Positions 55,123-64,000 of a stretch of 64,000 nucleotides of DNA are shown here, piece by piece. The stretch is from MFD09286-c1 sp963701015 (GTDB taxonomy: Bacteria; Bacteroidota; Bacteroidia; Bacteroidales; DTGW01). Position 1 is the first letter of the stretch. Each line of letters starts with the position of its first letter. The notes below the pieces were generated by a model. The model had not been told where the DNA came from. It did no database searches and saw only the letters and a program-made list of their open reading frames with translations. The stretch lies in contig OY969556.1 in the NCBI GenBank assembly GCA_963701015.1, positions 4,340,001-4,404,000 on the forward strand, given 5' to 3'. The position numbers and the translations under genes are program-made.

Positions 55123-57015
55123 ATGAGAAAGTGGCAAATTGAAGATTCAGCTGAGTTATACAACATTAATGGCTGGGGAATTGAATATTTTACCATCAAT
55201 GATAAAGGTAATGTAATAGTTACTCCTAGGAAAAATGGAGCTTCAGTCGATTTGAAGGAATTACTTGACGAACTTCAACTCATGGATGTTTCGACTCCTG
55301 TACTTGTTCGCTTCCCCGATATTCTCGACGATAGGATTATCACTATTTCCAATTGCTTTAAATCTGCCGCTGATGAATATGGTTACAAGGGACAAAATTT
55401 CACTGTTTTTCCAATCAAGGTTAACCAAATGCGTCCTGTTGTTGAAGAAATAGTTGGTCATGGTAAGAAATTCAATATTGGACTTGAAGCTGGTTCAAAA
55501 CCCGAATTACATGCAGTTATTGCTATTAATACCGACCCTGAATCGTTGATTATTTGCAATGGATATAAGGATGAAAATTATATTGAATTGGCTTTGCTTG
55601 CCCAGAAAATGGGGAAACGTATTTACCTTGTTGTTGAAAAATTAAATGAACTCAAACTTATTGCTACAATCTCAAAAAGACTTAAAATACGCCCAAATGT
55701 TGGCATTCGTGTAAAGTTAGCTAGCTCGGGCAGCGGTAAATGGGAAGATTCTGGCGGCGACGTGAGCAAATTTGGATTAACATCGAGTGAATTGCTCGAA
55801 GCGCTTGATTTTCTTGAACGCACCAAAATGAAGGATTGTCTGAAACTTATCCATTTTCATATTGGCAGTCAGGTTACTAAAATACGCCGTATTAAGAATG
55901 CTTTGCGCGAAGCTTCACAGTTTTATGTTGAACTTTGCAAAATGGGTTATAATGTTGAATTTGTTGACATTGGCGGAGGATTGGGTGTTGATTATGATGG
56001 CACCCGATCAGCAAATAGTGAAAGTAGCGTAAATTATACCATTCAGGAATATGTTAACGACTCCATTAGCACCTTTGTTGATGCCAGCAACAAAAATAAA
56101 ATCCCCCATCCAAATATTATAACAGAATCAGGACGTTCGTTGGCAGCACATCATTCGGTTTTAATTTTTGAAGTATTGGAAACAGCCACATTGCCTGCAT
56201 GGGACGAAGATCAAACTATCACTGAGAACGATCATGAATTGGTTAAGGATATGTATGCATTATGGGAAACTATGAACCAACCACGTTTACTCGAAACATG
56301 GCACGACGCACAACAAATCCGTGAAGAAGCACTGGACCGTTTTAGCTTAGGATTCCTTGATCTTAAGACCAGGGCATTGGTTGAAAGACTTTTCTGGTCT
56401 ATAGCCCGTGAAGTATATCAAATGTCGAATGAAACAAAACATATTCCTGAAGAATTTAGGCAACTTTCTAAAATGCTTTCAGACAAATATTTTTGTAATT
56501 TTTCATTATTCCAAAGCTTGCCCGACTCCTGGGCAATTGACCAGATTTTCCCGATTATGCCAATTCATCGTTTAGATGAGAAACCGACTTTTTCAGCAAC
56601 TTTACAAGATATAACCTGTGACTCGGATGGTAAAATTGACAATTTTATATCTACCCGAAATGTTTCATATAATTTACCTGTTCATAGCTTTAGCCCGAAG
56701 GAAAACTATTACATTGGGGTTTTTCTGGTAGGCGCTTACCAGGAAATATTGGGTGATTTACATAATTTATTTGGCGATACCAATGCAGTTCATGTAAAAG
56801 TGAACGAAGATGGATATAAAATTGACCAGGTTATAGATGGTGAAACTGTAGCCGAAGTATTGGATTATGTACAATATAATTCAAAAAAACTTGTACGTAC
56901 CGTTGAAACCTGGGTTACAACTTCAGTAAAAGCTGGTATAATTACTATGGAAGAAGGAAAAGAATTCCTATCCAATTATCGTTCAGGGTTATATGGCTAT
57001 ACTTATTTGGAATAA
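55123..57015 (+). CDS. speA: Biosynthetic arginine decarboxylase
   Basis: A 630-residue PLP enzyme of fold type III that decarboxylates arginine to agmatine, the first step of one putrescine/polyamine route. The N-terminal barrel carries the PLP Lys99 in FPIKVNQMRPVVEEI, then LIHFHIGSQVTKI, the phosphate-binding DIGGGLGVDYDGTRS and TESGRSLAAHHS. The C-terminal half has the SpeA-specific region with DITCDSDGKIDNF containing the active-site Cys, and the closing YRSGLYGYTYLE. Length matches SpeA (about 630-660), not ornithine or DAP decarboxylases (about 420). No agmatinase gene is in the window. It appears monocistronic. Confidence 0.95.
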   Translation: MRKWQIEDSAELYNINGWGIEYFTINDKGNVIVTPRKNGASVDLKELLDELQLMDVSTPVLVRFPDILDDRIITISNCFKSAADEYGYKGQNFTVFPIKVNQMRPVVEEIVGHGKKFNIGLEAGSKPELHAVIAINTDPESLIICNGYKDENYIELALLAQKMGKRIYLVVEKLNELKLIATISKRLKIRPNVGIRVKLASSGSGKWEDSGGDVSKFGLTSSELLEALDFLERTKMKDCLKLIHFHIGSQVTKIRRIKNALREASQFYVELCKMGYNVEFVDIGGGLGVDYDGTRSANSESSVNYTIQEYVNDSISTFVDASNKNKIPHPNIITESGRSLAAHHSVLIFEVLETATLPAWDEDQTITENDHELVKDMYALWETMNQPRLLETWHDAQQIREEALDRFSLGFLDLKTRALVERLFWSIAREVYQMSNETKHIPEEFRQLSKMLSDKYFCNFSLFQSLPDSWAIDQIFPIMPIHRLDEKPTFSATLQDITCDSDGKIDNFISTRNVSYNLPVHSFSPKENYYIGVFLVGAYQEILGDLHNLFGDTNAVHVKVNEDGYKIDQVIDGETVAEVLDYVQYNSKKLVRTVETWVTTSVKAGIITMEEGKEFLSNYRSGLYGYTYLE

Positions 57016-57137
57016 ATTTATAAAATAAATCAAGTGCTTATATAATGAGATAAAAGTATTTGCTTTTTAAAATTTCGAATTATTGATTAACTGGTATTTA
57101 AGCTAGTTTTAGAATTATAAATTTATACTGTTCAATA

Positions 57138-57158
57138 AAGATTAATAACTTTAATCTT
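57138..57158. promoter_or_regulatory. Small inverted repeat just upstream of the AraC-type regulator
   Basis: AAGATTA (57138-57144) and TAATCTT (57152-57158) form a 7-bp dyad with a 7-bp spacer, ending 6 bases before the ATG at 57165. It could be an autoregulatory site or an mRNA hairpin over the translation start. Confidence 0.3.
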
Positions 57159-57164
57159 ATTTAT

Positions 57165-58280
57165 ATGAACCTGAATTTAATTAATCTAATTTCGCTATTC
57201 TCAGGATTTTTGTTATTATTATTAGGTGTAATATTTGTTTTTTATCCGCATGGTAAAAAAGTCAGCAATATTATTCTGGCAACTTTCATGTTTTCTAATA
57301 GTTTATTACTTCTTAATTTTTTTGCTTTTTTATCATTCAGCTCTTATATAACTACTTTCCCAATAATAAATCATTTTGCTGGACAAACTTATTTATTGTT
57401 AGCACCCATACTTTTTTTGTATATAGTTTCACTTTGCAAAGATGAATTCAAAATTAGATTTAAACATTTATTTCATGCTTTACCTTATATAATATTCGCA
57501 ATTTACGCATGTTTACTCTATTATAGTAATGAATATAATGTAAAATTGAACAGAGAGTGGATATTATTTAATTTATGGTATCATATACTATTACATCTTC
57601 AAATAATCTTATATATTATAATTTCATTTCGGGTTTTGATTAATTATCGTAATCGATTAAAGGACAGGTATTCAAGTTTAATTAAAATAAATTTAGTATG
57701 GGTAAATATATTATTATATTTATTTATCCTTATGTGGGTTACTGATTTACTAAATTTTTTATTATTTGAACTTAATTATAATACTCCAAGAATTTCAAAT
57801 TATTTGATATATCAATCTTTAATAACAAATTTAATATTATGTATAAGTCTTATATTTAAAGGAATGCAACAAAATATTATTCCGTCAACAATAATTTCAG
57901 ACTTAAAATATAGCCAAACAAAATTAGAAATAGATGATTATGAAAAATACAAATTGCAATTATTGGATTTTATGACCAAACAAAAACCACACCTGGAGCC
58001 TAATTTAACTATCGATGAATTATCTGCAAAAACCAATATTCCTCAAAAATATCTATCGCAAACAATAAATACTTGCTTTAATTTAAATTTTAATAGTTTT
58101 ATAAATAGTTACAGGGTAACTGAAGCAAAATGTTTAATGGAATCAGATATTAATAATTCAAAAACCATCTACCATATTCTTCTTGATTCTGGGTTTAACT
58201 CAAAATCAGTGTTTAATGAGGCATTTAAAAAATTTGCAGGAACTACTCCAAAAGAATATCGATTAAAAATTAAGTCCTAA
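57165..58280 (+). CDS. AraC family regulator with seven-helix membrane N-terminus
   Basis: A 371-residue protein. Residues about 1-230 contain seven hydrophobic segments (LISLFSGFLLLLLGVIFVFY, HFAGQTYLLLAPILFLYIVS, LFILMWVTDLLNFLLFELN and others). A linker precedes the AraC DNA-binding domain (about 275-370: LTIDELSAKTNIPQKYLSQT, YRVTEAKCLMESDI, LDSGFNSKSVFNEAFKKFAG TTPKEYR). This membrane-anchored AraC architecture is common in Bacteroidota; signal and mechanism are mostly unknown. The T9SS beta-helix gene begins 70 bases downstream and is a plausible target. It is not obviously linked to speA, from which 149 bases separate it. Confidence 0.9.
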   Translation: MNLNLINLISLFSGFLLLLLGVIFVFYPHGKKVSNIILATFMFSNSLLLLNFFAFLSFSSYITTFPIINHFAGQTYLLLAPILFLYIVSLCKDEFKIRFKHLFHALPYIIFAIYACLLYYSNEYNVKLNREWILFNLWYHILLHLQIILYIIISFRVLINYRNRLKDRYSSLIKINLVWVNILLYLFILMWVTDLLNFLLFELNYNTPRISNYLIYQSLITNLILCISLIFKGMQQNIIPSTIISDLKYSQTKLEIDDYEKYKLQLLDFMTKQKPHLEPNLTIDELSAKTNIPQKYLSQTINTCFNLNFNSFINSYRVTEAKCLMESDINNSKTIYHILLDSGFNSKSVFNEAFKKFAGTTPKEYRLKIKS

Positions 58281-58350
58281 AACCGGAATTAGGTCGTTTA
58301 ATTTTCATACCTGAAATAGATTTGGGCATTTAAACTTAAATTTAGTAAGG

Positions 58351-60042
58351 ATGAAAAAGACATTTATATTATTTTACATGGCAATTTTAATTTATCATTC
58401 AATTTTTGCCAAAATAATGCATATCCCTGTTGATTATTCAACAATACAAATGGGAGTGAACTATGCAGTTAACGGAGATACAATTCTCGTCGCACCCGGT
58501 ACATATTTTGAAAATATTTCATTAAAAGGTCAAAATATATTTCTATCAAGTTATTATGTTTTAAATAAAGACACAAGTTTTATAAGTAGAACAATTATTA
58601 ATGGAAGTAAGCCAATAAGTAATGATACGGCAAGTTGTATATTAATATATTCCGGAGAAGATTCAACCACTTTAATACAAGGTTTTACTATTACAAATGG
58701 CAAAGGTACTATTTGGCCAGATGTGGAATATGGTGGAAAATACAGAGAAGGCGGTGGTATTCTTATTGATAACTCATCACCTACAATTAAAAATAATATC
58801 ATCATAAATAATATAGTAGATAACAAAATTGGGGTAAATAATATTGGCGGAGGCGGAATTAGAGCTCACCACAGTCATTCATATTTTATAAATAATATAA
58901 TTATTGGTAATAAAGGAAATTATGGCGGAGCTATTGCATTATATTATTCCGGATGTAATTTCTATAATAATATAATTATTGGAAATACTACAGGTGCTGA
59001 TTATGGTGGTGGAAATATATGGATTTCTCAAAATTATGCTAGAAAAAGATTGTTTGTTAACAATACTATAGTTGGTAATTACTCAAGTGGTTTGGGCGGA
59101 GGAATATATGTTAACGCTACTGATGCAATATTATATAATAATATTATTTGGGGCAATGTTCAATCATCTGGTTCTCAAATTTCAGGGAATTTAATAAATG
59201 CCAATTATAATTGCACTGAAAATAAATTTTCAGGAATTGGAAATATAACATTGAACCCTCTATTTTTAGATAGTACTTTAAATCTTGGTACACAATCGCC
59301 ATGCATTGATGCAGGTGATACAAATAGTATTTATAACGATATTGAAGATACCGCAAATAATAGTTATGCTCTTTTACCATCAAAAGGTAACCTGAGAAAT
59401 GATCTTGGAGTTTATGGAGGGCCATTTTCTAACAATTTTCCACCATTTAAATTTGAAAATATTCAAATTACTAAAACTTTAGATTTCGGAACAGTAAACA
59501 CGCTTGATCAATTATATAGTAAAGGAATTGCTATATTAAATCAAAGTTCTAATAGCATTATAGTGGATAGTATAAAATTTGTTAGCGGAACTTATTTAAA
59601 TTTGATATCAAATAAAACAGATACAATAGGACCAATTCAAGCAGATTCGGTTTTTATACAATGGACACCTCATATTTATGCTAGTATAAATGATACAATT
59701 TTAATTTACCATAATCAAATAAATTTACAAAATCCTTTAAAATGTCATATTACCGGCAAAGCTTCATCTCCTTTATCTATCGGAAGTACTTCAACTTCAC
59801 CTAGATTAATAATATATCCTAATCCCATAAATAAATCGGCAAAGCTCAAATATTTTAATATAAATGAAAATTCGATTTTAAATATTTGTGATTTAAATGG
59901 GAGAATTGTAAAATTTTTGGTCATTAAAAATACTGAAGGTAATGTAGATTTAAATTTAGATAATTTGAATAATGGTATATATATTTATGAACTTGAAAAT
60001 AGTAGTACAACTTTAAATGGACATTTTTTAATTAACAGATAG
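58351..60042 (+). CDS. Right-handed beta-helix surface protein with T9SS tail
   Basis: A 563-residue secreted protein. The signal peptide ends SIFAK. A right-handed parallel beta-helix spans about residues 25-340, seen as repeated short strands with Asn ladders (GGGILIDNSSPTIKNNIIIN, GGAIALYYSGCNFYNNIIIG, GGGIYVNATDAILYNNIIWG). A choice-of-anchor type region (CIDAGDTNSIYNDIEDTAN) follows, then a beta-sandwich and a type A T9SS sorting domain (LIIYPNPINKSAKLK to HFLINR). Beta-helix proteins of this kind include polysaccharide lyases and adhesins; no catalytic motif is recognised. Neighbouring pectic galactan genes make a pectin-related role conceivable, but this is inference. Confidence 0.85.
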   Translation: MKKTFILFYMAILIYHSIFAKIMHIPVDYSTIQMGVNYAVNGDTILVAPGTYFENISLKGQNIFLSSYYVLNKDTSFISRTIINGSKPISNDTASCILIYSGEDSTTLIQGFTITNGKGTIWPDVEYGGKYREGGGILIDNSSPTIKNNIIINNIVDNKIGVNNIGGGGIRAHHSHSYFINNIIIGNKGNYGGAIALYYSGCNFYNNIIIGNTTGADYGGGNIWISQNYARKRLFVNNTIVGNYSSGLGGGIYVNATDAILYNNIIWGNVQSSGSQISGNLINANYNCTENKFSGIGNITLNPLFLDSTLNLGTQSPCIDAGDTNSIYNDIEDTANNSYALLPSKGNLRNDLGVYGGPFSNNFPPFKFENIQITKTLDFGTVNTLDQLYSKGIAILNQSSNSIIVDSIKFVSGTYLNLISNKTDTIGPIQADSVFIQWTPHIYASINDTILIYHNQINLQNPLKCHITGKASSPLSIGSTSTSPRLIIYPNPINKSAKLKYFNINENSILNICDLNGRIVKFLVIKNTEGNVDLNLDNLNNGIYIYELENSSTTLNGHFLINR

Positions 60043-60057
60043 TTAGTGAAATAAAAA

Positions 60058-60092
60058 AATAACAGACTGAATTGATAAAACAGTCTGTTATT
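60058..60092. terminator. Bidirectional Rho-independent terminator
   Basis: A 12-bp perfect stem AATAACAGACTG (60058-60069) / CAGTCTGTTATT (60081-60092) with an 11-nt loop lies between the convergent beta-helix and lacZ genes, preceded by an A-run that reads as T-run on the minus strand. Confidence 0.85.
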
Positions 60093-60109
60093 ATAAAATT
60101 AAATTAACT

Positions 60110-63100
60110 TTAATACATCAAATGTACAATCTTATCCTCATTTCCTTCTTTTACTGAAAATGGCTTAATCCTGAATGTATAGCTGTAATCTTTAGCAGGA
60201 ATTAAATATTCACTATGTACTGGCGCTCCCCAGCTATTATCACCACCAATGCCCATTTGAATGAGGTCCAAATGCAATGTTATAAAATTGTTTTTACGTA
60301 CATCACAAGCATGATGAAGTTGAGGCGACCAATTTAAATCGTCGGTATTGATGTTTAATGCACTTACTGATAAGGTTGGTAAACCAACGGCTATTATTCC
60401 ATTACCAAGGTTATCTTTTAACGCTATCCATCGTACATCGGTTAAATTACCACATTCCTGTGGACGAACATATGGAAAGAAGAAATCATTTACATTGCGG
60501 GTAAATTGAGCCAGCATTGCCCCTGAATTTCTGTCCTGGTAATTTTCCTGTGGCTCACGTCCAAACCACGTGACGTTTTCAAATTTCCCCGGAATTCCTA
60601 ATTTCATCCCAACACGTGGAATATCTGGTAATCCTGATTTCTTTGGAATAAACTGATTGCGCTCCAAGATTTCTCCATTTCCCCAAACAGAATAACTTAT
60701 TGAAAATTTTGCGTCAACAGTAGGAACATTATAGACAGTCCGGACATTTATTTGATAAGCATTTACCTGTATTATTGAAAAAGAATCAAGTGTCATAGTT
60801 GAAAATGCATTTTTCCAAATCCCCAAACGTTCAGGCATTTTGTTTCCATAATCATTATCTGTTGGGGCACGCCAAAAATCGGGGGTAGGAACCATTGAAA
60901 TATATTCAGTGGCATCATATGCATAGGAAGTTATATTACCCTTTTTTACATCAAATGTTAGTTCAAAGTTTGGACCGCTGATGATAGGTTTATCAGTGCC
61001 TTTATTTTTCAAATTCAATCTGGGTAATGTTGAAATATCTGGTTTAGTTTCTGCTTTGCTCATTGGAAGGTCGAACTGGTACCAGGCTACTTCAAATCCT
61101 TTGGGAATAAGTTCTGACACTGCTTTGGTTTTAAAACTGAAAACTATTGAATATTCTGCTCCTTCAGCCAGATTGATTCCCGGATAGGTAACTTTTATAA
61201 CTTTGCTTTTGTGTGGTGGAATTTCCTGATTAGCCACCGAACCATTGGCAACAGATTTGCCATTTTCCAAAATAGTCCATAATGCATCAAACTGGTTTAG
61301 GTCTGTAAAATCGTAATTATTAAAAAATTCAAATTTTCCGGTTTTAATATCGACAGGTTTTACAGTTATATTCTGATAAACTTTTTTCACTTCCCATATT
61401 GCCGGGTGCACTTTTCGATCGGAACAAACCAAACCATTACAACAAAAATCGGAATCGGTTGGTATATTATTAACTGTTCCAAAATCGCCACCATAAAACC
61501 AACAGGTATCCTTTTTACTTTTTACTGAAGCAAAACTTTGGTCAACCCAATCCCAAATACATCCACCTTGTAAATAGGGAGAATTGTAAATAACATCCCA
61601 GTAATCTTTAAAATTGCCATTGCTGTTGCCCATTGCATGTGAATATTCACACATAATTAATGGTTTGGTTTCGGGTTTTGAAGCATAATTTTTCAAATCA
61701 TCAATAAACATATACATTGGGCAATAAATATCGGTATGGTTAGTAAGTTTAGCTGGTTCGTATTGCACTGGTCGCATTTTGTCATGTTCTTTAAGCCAGG
61801 CATAATCATCTTCGAAATTTTTGCCATCTCCTGCTTCATTTCCCAGTGACCAGATGATAATAGATGGGTGGTTTTTATCGCGCTCAAACATTCGTTGCGT
61901 GCGGTCCGAACTGCGCATCGGCCCATTCCGGTTTATTGGCAAGGGTTTTATCGGCATCGAAACCCATTCCGTGTGATTCAATATTGGCTTCATCAATTAC
62001 ATATAATCCATATTTATCACATAAATCGTACCAGCGTGGATCGTCAGGATAATGGCACGTCCTAACAGTATTGATGTTAAATTGTTTCATCAGTTTTATA
62101 TCCTGAATCATTGATTCTTCTGAAACAACATGGCCGGTGAGTGGATCATGTTCGTGACGGTTAACTCCTTTAATAAAAGTTCTAACGCCATTAACCAAAA
62201 GGTTGCCATCTTTTATTTCAATTTTCCGGAAGCCGGTTTTTGTTGCAAAGGCTTCTATTTCAGCCCCTTTTTTATCTTTTAAGGAAATTAAAACATCATA
62301 TAAATGAGGATATTCAGCAGACCATTTTTGAACATTTTTTACCTTTTGACTAATTGAAGTTTCAGCCTTATCTTTTAAATCAATTTTTTGAGAAACGGCA
62401 ACAAACACATTGGTTTTGTTCGATGGATCGATAAGTTTAGCTTCAATAGTTAAGCCCTTTGCCTCTTTAGGTAAATAATTAATCAGCTTTGCATTAATGG
62501 TAATTAAACCAGTTATATTACCTGTTTTTGGATCAATATCTAAATCGGTAAGTATTTCAATATCGCGAATATGGGTCTTGGGTTGCGAATACAAATATAC
62601 ATCGCGTTCAATACCGCTTAAACGCCACATATCCTGATCTTCTAAATAACTGCCATCATTCCAGCGGAATACCTGAAGGGCAATTTTATTTTCCATTCCC
62701 GGTTTAATTAATTTAGAAATATTGAACTCGGCAGGAGTCTTACTGCCTTTGCTCATTCCTGCCAGTTGACCGTTAACCCAGGCATATACAAATGAGTTAG
62801 CTTCACCTATAAAAAGGAATACTTCACGGTCGCCCCATCCACGTGGAATTAGCAAAGTCTTCACATAAGAACCAACCGGGTTATAAGTAGGTGAAATAAA
62901 TGGAGGATTTTTTGGGAACGGGTAAGTTATGTTTACATAAATAGGTACATCGTAACCTTCGAACTGCCAATCGCCGGGGATAGTTATATCTTTCCAACCC
63001 GTAGCATTGAATGATTCCTTATAAAAGTCCATAGGTCTGTCAATAGGGCTTTTTACCCAATTAAACTTCCAATTCCCATCCAATGAAATATAGAAAGGCG

Positions 63101-63287
63101 AGTTTTTTAAATCGCCTGCTAATGCAGCTTTTGAATCCATATAAGGATGAAGCAAGGTATGAGTCGCTTCTCGGTTTATATTAGTTAATTTAGGATTTTC
63201 CCAATCGTTGGTTTGGCTTTGTAAAGCACAAAATGAGATGAATAATAAAGCAATTAAGCTATTTAATTTACGGAAATTATTTTTCAT
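60110..63287 (-). CDS. Secreted LacZ-type beta-galactosidase (GH2), interrupted by one frameshift
   Basis: Two overlapping frames make one enzyme of 1058 residues after repair. The N-terminal part has a signal peptide (ending CALQSQ), the GH2 sugar-binding domain (ISLDGNWKFNWVKSPIDRP, WVNGQLAGMSKGSKTPAEFN) and the barrel start (FIKGVNRHEHDPLTGH, NTVRTCHYPDDPRWYDLCDK). The second frame supplies the acid/base motif IIIWSLGNEAGDG (Glu codon at 61835-61837), the nucleophile motif LIMCEYSHAMGNSNG and the C-terminal small-chain domain. The break is at 61906-61907: GCGCAGTTCGGACCGC on the minus strand has one G too many for DAQFDRTQRMFERDKNHPS. It hydrolyses terminal beta-galactosides and may complete galactan breakdown begun by the GH53 and GH2 enzymes upstream. 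Confidence 0.9.
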
Positions 63288-63414
63288 TGTACTATGAAAT
63301 TTTGCGTTTATTCAAAGATAAAGTTTTTGAAGTTTACAACAAATGCAAAAACGAATTAATGTATTAATTATTGGAGTAAAGTTTTGTCAATAGTACCAAT
63401 ATTCTAATGATTGC

Positions 63415-64000
63415 CTAATAAGCCCTTTGGTCGCGTCCTTCAATAAAATTGATGAATGAAGTATTTACAACCTTATTACCTCCTGGTGTTGGGTAATCAC
63501 CTGTAAAATACCAATCACCTAAATGATTTGGACAGGCAATATGTAAATTTTCAACCGTTTGAAAAACAATTTTCACTTCGGCTTTAATTTCCGGAGTACA
63601 AAGCATTTCAGATATTTTATCTGAAATTTGTTCGTCGGTAAATGAATTGTAAATATTTTTTACAAAGTTTACAATTTGCTCTTTTGGAAGTGGTTGCTGA
63701 GCTTTCGATTTTTTGTAAACTTCATTAATAATCTGTTCTTTCCCTTTGTCTTTCAACAAAGCTATGGCTGCTTTAAATGCAATAAAATCATTTAGTTTTG
63801 CCATGTCAATACCATAACAGTCAGGATAACGGATTTGAGGTGACGATGACACAACAACAATTCGTTTTGGGCCTAACCGGTCTAATATTTTAATGATACT
63901 TTGTTTTAACGTGGTGCCACGTACAATTGAATCGTCAATAATAACAAGGTTATCAACTCCTCTGCGAATTGTTCCATAGGTTATATCATAAACATGTCCG
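63415..64000 (-). CDS. Amidophosphoribosyltransferase (PurF-like), C-terminal part
   Basis: The frame is open at the window edge and ends at 63415, giving about 194 C-terminal residues. It contains the PRPP-binding loop VIIDDSIVRGTTLKQSI, LGPKRIVVVSSSPQIRYPDC YGIDMAKL and a C-terminal extension ending INFIEGRDQRAY. PurF makes 5-phosphoribosylamine from PRPP and glutamine in purine synthesis. The tail after CYGIDMAKL is longer than in E. coli PurF and has the form seen in Bacteroidota paralogues that carry an extended C-terminus. The glutaminase domain lies outside the window, so its catalytic cysteine cannot be checked. Confidence 0.88.
   Translation of the reverse strand, partial: GHVYDITYGTIRRGVDNLVIIDDSIVRGTTLKQSIIKILDRLGPKRIVVVSSSPQIRYPDCYGIDMAKLNDFIAFKAAIALLKDKGKEQIINEVYKKSKAQQPLPKEQIVNFVKNIYNSFTDEQISDKISEMLCTPEIKAEVKIVFQTVENLHIACPNHLGDWYFTGDYPTPGGNKVVNTSFINFIEGRDQRAY

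Noticed and set aside
1..64000. tRNA, rRNA, riboswitch, insertion sequence or prophage
   Set aside because: No cloverleaf, rRNA stretch, transposase or phage structural gene was recognised by reading; short or divergent RNAs could have been missed.

Overview
The window is strongly AT-rich (roughly one third G+C by eye) and belongs to a member of the Bacteroidota, most likely Bacteroidia. The evidence is a SusC/SusD pair with a hybrid two-component regulator, the type IX secretion (T9SS) protein PorQ with four cargo proteins carrying T9SS C-terminal sorting tails, glycine-lipid acyltransferases of the GlsA/GlsB type, Bacteroidota-style IspG with a long insert, and several promoter-like sites of the form TTG-N19..22-TAnnTTTG. 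No tRNA, rRNA, CRISPR array or insertion sequence was seen. Ancestry below class level cannot be settled from this sequence.

Layout. 1-2.1 kb: end of a MarC-family membrane protein, a 5'-truncated SRPBCC remnant, a VOC-fold protein and an unusual cysteine-rich membrane protein. 2.4-8.5 kb: a tripartite RND efflux operon (outer-membrane factor, lipoprotein adaptor, HAE1 pump) facing a PII-type signalling protein with an altered T-loop. 8.7-12.5 kb: an MscS channel, a CPA2 antiporter and a NUMOD4/HNH protein. 12.5-15.4 kb (minus): SDR, CPBP protease and Dabb genes in one operon, then gpmA. 15.6-18.7 kb (plus): porQ-cmk-ispH-unknown secreted protein. 18.7-25 kb (minus): a DapF homologue with both catalytic cysteines replaced by serine, glsB-like, glsA-like, an S9 peptidase, a BRO/DinD-like protein and a TadA-like deaminase. 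25.1-29.3 kb (plus): ispG and a PfkB kinase, each broken by one frameshift, then an MgtC/DUF4010 membrane protein. 29.4-36.4 kb (minus): a 2335-residue T9SS surface protein with five exact 240-bp repeats and seven PKD domains. 36.8-40.4 kb: a PAS histidine kinase, a NarL-type regulator and a stand-alone receiver. 40.6-54.9 kb (minus): a polysaccharide utilization locus. 55.1-60.0 kb (plus): arginine decarboxylase, a membrane-anchored AraC regulator and a T9SS beta-helix protein. 60.1-64 kb (minus): a secreted LacZ-type GH2 with one frameshift and a partial PurF-like amidophosphoribosyltransferase.

How it fits together. The 40.6-54.9 kb locus reads as a beta-1,4-galactan (type I arabinogalactan) degradation system. 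The HTCS senses an oligosaccharide, SusC/SusD import it, the GH53 endo-galactanase cuts the chain and the GH2 enzyme trims galactose; the LacZ at 60-63 kb could help. GH53 and a small secreted protein carry T9SS tails, so some of the machinery is probably exported through the pathway whose PorQ component lies at 15.6 kb.

Three otherwise intact genes carry a single-base frameshift. This points to consensus errors in a draft or metagenomic assembly more than to gene decay. The most unusual items are the serine-for-cysteine DapF homologue, the PII protein beside an RND pump, the cysteine-rich membrane protein, the exact 240-bp repeat array and the GC-rich hairpin inside the utilization locus.
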